64,000 nucleotides of DNA from Streptomyces sp. NBC_01317 (GTDB taxonomy: Bacteria; Actinomycetota; Actinomycetes; Streptomycetales; Streptomycetaceae): positions 3,517,501 through 3,581,500 of the forward strand of contig NZ_CP108393.1 in NCBI RefSeq assembly GCF_035961655.1, in the 5' to 3' direction. This document shows positions 60,434-64,000 of this stretch, piece by piece (position 1 is the first letter of the stretch; each line of letters opens with the position of its first letter). The notes under the pieces were generated by a model. The model did no database searches. It was given only the letters and a program-made list of their open reading frames with translations, and had not been told where the DNA came from. Made by a program: the position numbers and the translations under genes.

Positions 60434-61761
60434 CGTTCTTCTCCAGACTCAGCGGATTCAGCGGACTCGACGGACCCGGCGGGAGCGGCGGACCCGGCGG
60501 ACTCCCCGCGCCCGTCCTTGGTGACGGCCCACTGCGTGACCGGCATCGCCTGGCGCCACCCCGTGAACCCGCCCACCGGCACGGCGTGCGCCACCGCCAG
60601 CCGTACCAGCTCGCCGCCGAAGCGCCCGTACCACCGCGCCAGCAGCGCCTCGGACTCCAGCGTCACGGTGTTCGCGACCAGCCGCCCACCGACCGGGAGG
60701 GCGGCCCAGCAGGCGTCGAGCAGTCCGGGGGCGGTGAGGCCGCCGCCGACGAACACCGCGTCGGGCACCGGCAGTCCCGCCAGCGCGGCGGGTGCGGCGC
60801 CGGTCACGACCGTCAGAGCCGGCACTCCGAGGGTGTGCGCGTTGCGGCCGATGCGCGCGGCCCGGACGGGGTCGCGCTCCACGGACACGGCGCGGCAGGA
60901 GCGGTGCGTCCGCATCCACTCGACGGCGATCGACCCGGACCCGCCGCCGATGTCCCACAGCAGCTCGCCGGGCGCGGGTGCCAGCGCGCCGAGGGTGGCC
61001 GCGCGTACATGCCGTTTGGTCAGCTGGCCGTCGTGTTCGTATGAATGATCAGGAAGGCCTGGTACGGCTCCGATACGCGGCGCGTCCGCGTCGCGCCGGC
61101 ACTCCACCGCGACGACGTTGAGCGGGTCGCCGGCCGGTTCCGCCCAGTCGTGCGCGGTGCCCACGGTGCGGCGTTCCCGGTCGGCGCCGAGCTGTTCCAG
61201 GACGTGCAGACGGCTGGGCCCGTACCCGCGGTCGCGGAGCAGCGCGGCGATCTCGGCCGGGGTCGAGGCGCCGGCGCTGAGCACCAGGACACGGCGGCCG
61301 TCGTACAGCGCGGCGGCCAGTCGCGCGGCGGGGCGGCCGACGAGGGTGACGACCTCGGTGTCCTCCACCGGCCAGCCGAGCCGGGCGCACGCGTACGACA
61401 CCGACGAGGGGTGGGGCAGGATCCGCAGGGCCGCCGCTCCCGCCTCCTCGGAGAGGGCGCGGCCGATGCCGTAGAACATCGGGTCACCACTGGCCAGCAC
61501 GGAGATCCTGCGCCCCGCGTGTGCGGCGAGCAACCGGGGCACGGCGGGCCGCAGGGGCGAGGGCCAGGCGACCCGCTCGCCGCCGCACTCCTCGGGGAGG
61601 AGGTCCAACTGCCGTGGCCCGCCGATGAGTACGTCGGCGTCGCGCAGCGCGTCCTTGGACGCGACGGACAGCCCAGGCCACCCGTCGGCGCCGATCCCGA
61701 CCACGCACACGGGGGGCGCGGGGGGCTCCGGCGGCGGGGAGGCGGGGGCTGCGGGGCTCAC
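60430..61761 (-). CDS. cobL: CobL, precorrin-6Y C5,15-methyltransferase (decarboxylating)
   Basis: 443 residues, two domains. The N-terminal CbiE-like methyltransferase part has CVVGIGADGWPGLS, DADVLIGGPRQLDLLP and ASGDPMFYGIGRAL. The C-terminal CbiT-like Rossmann methyltransferase has LLWDIGGGSGSIAVEWMR near residue 265. It methylates C5 and C15 and decarboxylates the acetate side chain. The C-terminus is a Ser/Ala/Glu repeat tail (VESAESAESGE). It is the first gene of the cobL-cobM-FMO-cobK unit. Confidence 0.95.
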   Translation of the reverse strand: MSPAAPASPPPEPPAPPVCVVGIGADGWPGLSVASKDALRDADVLIGGPRQLDLLPEECGGERVAWPSPLRPAVPRLLAAHAGRRISVLASGDPMFYGIGRALSEEAGAAALRILPHPSSVSYACARLGWPVEDTEVVTLVGRPAARLAAALYDGRRVLVLSAGASTPAEIAALLRDRGYGPSRLHVLEQLGADRERRTVGTAHDWAEPAGDPLNVVAVECRRDADAPRIGAVPGLPDHSYEHDGQLTKRHVRAATLGALAPAPGELLWDIGGGSGSIAVEWMRTHRSCRAVSVERDPVRAARIGRNAHTLGVPALTVVTGAAPAALAGLPVPDAVFVGGGLTAPGLLDACWAALPVGGRLVANTVTLESEALLARWYGRFGGELVRLAVAHAVPVGGFTGWRQAMPVTQWAVTKDGRGESAGSAAPAGSVESAESAESGEER

Positions 61762-62033
61762 TACGGCACCTCTGAGCTGGGGGAAGACCGAACTCGCACT
61801 CTAGCGAAGTGGCCCTTGGGGGCCACGGGCACCCTGGGAGAGCGCGGCGCCGACCTGAACGGCCACCCGTTGTCCTCAATCGCCGGACGGGCTTGATCTC
61901 AGGCCCGGCGCCGTCGCCCGTACCGCGCGGGCCGTGCTGGACTACGTGTCGGCTCCGGAGACAGTCGGAGACGATCGCACACACGCGGTCGGTCTCGGCG
62001 ACTGGCACGCGCGGGGCGGACGAGGGGAGCCGC
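61762..62033. other. Divergent intergenic region upstream of cobL
   Basis: 272 nt between cobL (minus) and a phosphatase-like gene (plus). I see no cobalamin-riboswitch core here, so the cobL unit is apparently not under the element found before cobN. No ORF with coding character and no strong hairpin were found. Confidence 0.6.
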
Positions 62034-62684
62034 ATGACCACCACCCGGGTGCTGCTGATCGCACCGGCCCTGAGCACGGCGCTGCGCGAGGCGCGCTTCG
62101 GTGAGGCGGAGGGGGCGGGTGACGCTGGCTCGGGTACTGACGGCGGGCTCGACCCCGCCGGGCTGCGGCAGGCCGAAGCCGTACGGGAGAGCTTCCCCCG
62201 GACGTCCCGGCTCTACGTCTCCCCCACCCGCCGCTGCCGTACGACCGCCCGCGCCCTCGGCCTGGACGCCGGCACCGCGCCCCTCACCGGCCCCGCCCCC
62301 TGCGCGATGGGCCGCTGGCAGGGCCGCACCCTGGACGACGTGGCCGCGGCGGAGCCGGAAGCGGTGGCGGCCTGGCTGGCGGATCCCGGCGCCGCCCCGC
62401 ACGGCGGGGAGTCCCTGAGGGTCCTGCTGACCCGCGTGGGCGAGTGGCTCGACGCGCTGCCGGACGCGCCGGCAGGCAGCGCGGCGGGCCAGGAGGACCA
62501 CCGCGGGCGCGTCCTCGCCGTGGCCGAGCCCGACGTCGTCCGCGCCGCCACCGCGCACGCCCTCGGCGCACCCCCGGAGGCGTTCTGGCGGATCGACGTA
62601 CGCCCCCTGTCCGCCGTCGAACTGAGCGGACGCGGCGGACGCTGGAACCTGCTCGCCGGCCGCCCACTGCACACCGGCTCGTAA
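62034..62684 (+). CDS. Histidine-phosphatase-like protein lacking the catalytic RHG motif
   Basis: 216 residues with a recognisable histidine phosphatase scaffold: LDPAGLRQAEAVRES, then YVSPTRRCRTTARALGL and GRWQGRTLDDV match the phosphoglycerate-mutase fold. However, where RHG is expected after the first strand the sequence is RVLLIAPALST, and the second catalytic His position (before the last strand) reads VAEPDVV. Both histidines are gone, so it is probably inactive as a phosphatase. CobC-type phosphatases belong to this fold and to cobalamin loci, so a degenerate or re-purposed CobC relative is possible. GAGGGGAG precedes the ATG. Confidence 0.82.
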   Translation: MTTTRVLLIAPALSTALREARFGEAEGAGDAGSGTDGGLDPAGLRQAEAVRESFPRTSRLYVSPTRRCRTTARALGLDAGTAPLTGPAPCAMGRWQGRTLDDVAAAEPEAVAAWLADPGAAPHGGESLRVLLTRVGEWLDALPDAPAGSAAGQEDHRGRVLAVAEPDVVRAATAHALGAPPEAFWRIDVRPLSAVELSGRGGRWNLLAGRPLHTGS

Positions 62685-62760
62685 AGACCAGGCCGCGAAG
62701 GAATCGGCCCCCGACACCACCGACGCCGGATTGTCAGACCCAGGTCCTACAGTGCGAGAC

Positions 62761-63297
62761 ATGGACATCGAAGCACCGCCGGTACGGATCGAGCCCTGGT
62801 CGGAGGACGACCTGGGCCTGCTCCGCGCCGCGAACGCGCCGGAGTTGATGCACCACCTCGGCGGCCCGGAGACCGAGGAGGCGCTCGTCAAGCGGCACGC
62901 GCGCTACGTGGCCCTGAGCGCGGACCGTACGGACAAGGGCCGGATGTTCCGCGTCGTGCTGCCGTCGTCGGGGGAGGCCGTCGGCACGATCGGGTTCTGG
63001 GAGCAGACCTGGCAGGGGGAGCAGGTGTACGAGTCGGGGTGGGCGGTGCTGCCCGCGTTCCAGGGGCGGGGCCTGGCCGTCGCCGCGACCAGGGCCGTGG
63101 TGGAGGCGGCGCGGGCCGCGAGGAAACACCGCTACCTGCACGCCTTCCCCTCCGTGGGGAATCCGCCGTCGAACGGGGTGTGCCGCAAGGCGGGCTTCGT
63201 CCTCCAGGGGGAGTGCGACTTCGAGTACCCGGTGGGACACCCCATGCGGTGCAACAACTGGCGGCTGGACCTGGAGGCGACAGACGCGCGGACGTAA
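62761..63297 (+). CDS. GNAT family N-acetyltransferase
   Basis: 178 residues. The acetyl-CoA loop is PAFQGRGLAVAATRAVVEAA (about residues 99-118), after the beta-4 strand VYESGWAVL. HAFPSVGNPPSNGVCRKAGFVLQGE is the C-terminal landmark of the RimJ/RimL-like branch. A TTG 30 nt upstream could extend it. The ATG at 62761 lacks a Shine-Dalgarno, but TACAGT seven nucleotides upstream could be a -10 for leaderless expression. A direct repeat of about 18 nt (GACGTAAA core) spans the stop codon. Confidence 0.88.
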   Translation: MDIEAPPVRIEPWSEDDLGLLRAANAPELMHHLGGPETEEALVKRHARYVALSADRTDKGRMFRVVLPSSGEAVGTIGFWEQTWQGEQVYESGWAVLPAFQGRGLAVAATRAVVEAARAARKHRYLHAFPSVGNPPSNGVCRKAGFVLQGECDFEYPVGHPMRCNNWRLDLEATDART

Positions 63298-63396
63298 ACA
63301 GACGTGCGGACGTAAAGCGGCAAAAAGTCGCGCGTACGGCACCCGTACGCCCGCAATTGCCTGGCCCGTTCCCTCCCCCGGTGACATCCTGACGGC

Positions 63397-64000
63397 GTGA
63401 ACGGACCCGAGATCCAGCTCAGCGTCGCCCCTGACCTGCACCTTTTTGTCGCGTCCGCCCGACGCCAGGGCCCCACGACCCTCGTCACCGACGGCTCGTC
63501 CACCCTGGGCCACGTCGTGGAGTCGCTCGGCATCCCGCTCACCGAGGCGGGCCCGGCGCTGGTGGACGGCCGGCCCGTGCCCTTCTCCCACATCCCCGCC
63601 GAGGGCGAGACCGTGGAGGTACGGGGCGTGGCCCGGCCGCAACAGGTGCCGGGAGCGCCCCTGCGCTTCCTGCTGGACGTCCATCTCGGGACCCTCGCCC
63701 GCCGCCTGCGGCTTCTGGGCATCGACGCGGCCTACGAGAGCGAGGACCTCGGGGACCCGGCCCTGGCCACGCTGTCGGCCACCGAGCGCCGGGTGATGCT
63801 CTCGCGGGACCGCGGACTCCTGCGGCGGCGCGAGATCTGGGCCGGGGCGTACGTCTACAGCGACCGCCCCCACGACCAACTCCGCGACGTGCTGGAGCGC
63901 TTCGCGCCCACGCTCACCCCGTGGACGCGCTGCACCGCCTGCAACGGCGTGCTCGGCCCGGCCGACAAGGAGGCCGTACGGGAACAGCTGGAGCGCGGCA
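63397..64000 (+). CDS. Mut7-C RNase domain protein with ubiquitin-like N-terminus (truncated by window edge)
   Basis: 201 codons are visible and no stop is reached. Residues about 1-80 resemble the Mut7-C ubiquitin/MoaD-like fold (SVAPDLHLFVASARRQG, HVVESLGIPLTE). From about 88 comes the Mut7-C PIN-like RNase core: RFLLDVHLGTLARRLRLLGIDAAYE, then ERRVMLSRDRGLLRR, followed by the first part of a zinc ribbon (RCTACNGVL). The GTG start at 63397 fits the first conserved residues. Function in actinobacteria is not established; RNA processing is implied by the fold. Confidence 0.88.
   Translation, partial: MNGPEIQLSVAPDLHLFVASARRQGPTTLVTDGSSTLGHVVESLGIPLTEAGPALVDGRPVPFSHIPAEGETVEVRGVARPQQVPGAPLRFLLDVHLGTLARRLRLLGIDAAYESEDLGDPALATLSATERRVMLSRDRGLLRRREIWAGAYVYSDRPHDQLRDVLERFAPTLTPWTRCTACNGVLGPADKEAVREQLERG

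Noticed and set aside
61762..62033. Second cobalamin riboswitch before cobL
   Set aside because: The conserved GCCACTG-containing core and paired elements seen before cobN are absent.

Overview
The window is about 72% GC actinobacterial chromosome, almost certainly Streptomyces. It carries the futalosine menaquinone genes, a haem/cytochrome c maturation block, the aerobic cobalamin genes, many GTG and TTG starts and strong GC3 bias. No rRNA, tRNA, CRISPR array or complete insertion sequence was seen.

Left core (1-6.3 kb): a truncated Ser/Thr kinase, mqnA, a cold-shock gene with a structured leader, a TetR regulator, a DUF4229 protein, a GNAT enzyme and the radical-SAM enzyme mqnE. The late menaquinone genes (UbiX, UbiA and UbiD types, with an AsnC regulator and a convergent rhomboid protease) resume at 20.5-24.9 kb.

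Between the two menaquinone groups (about 6.3-20.5 kb) lies what looks like a compact biosynthetic cluster. The leftward arm encodes a membrane protein, an AfsA-type butenolide synthase, a HAD phosphatase-like protein, a ketoreductase, an unknown protein and an MDR reductase. The rightward arm encodes an ACP, a ketosynthase, a catalytically empty ketosynthase partner, an FAD monooxygenase, an MFS exporter, an Sfp-type PPTase and a two-component system. I infer a butenolide or furan-type product built on a dedicated type II acyl chain.

25-35 kb holds housekeeping genes: a PLDc_N-like protein, a deaminase, a 2OG oxygenase, the System II cytochrome c maturation genes ccsB-resB-ccdA-resA, a polysaccharide deacetylase, a phosphatase, hemL and a conserved protein.

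35.5-49.6 kb looks accessory. It contains a frameshifted gene, an SMI1/KNR4 protein, a DUF916 protein beside a purple acid phosphatase with a possible WxL-like tail, a HupE/UreJ protein, a lipoprotein, a flavoprotein, a PIG-V-like mannosyltransferase, a MOSC protein and alkaline phosphatase. It also holds a striking operon: a 22-residue peptide, a hairpin, a PaaK/LuxE-like adenylate-forming ligase and a presenilin-like intramembrane aspartyl protease with YD and GLGD motifs. This is my best candidate for an undescribed system.

49.7-61.8 kb is the cobalamin block: cobN behind a cobalamin riboswitch, divergent cobG-cobH-cobIJ, then cobL-cobM-FAD monooxygenase-cobK on the minus strand. The window ends with a histidine-phosphatase-like protein that has lost its RHG motif, a GNAT protein and a truncated Mut7-C protein.
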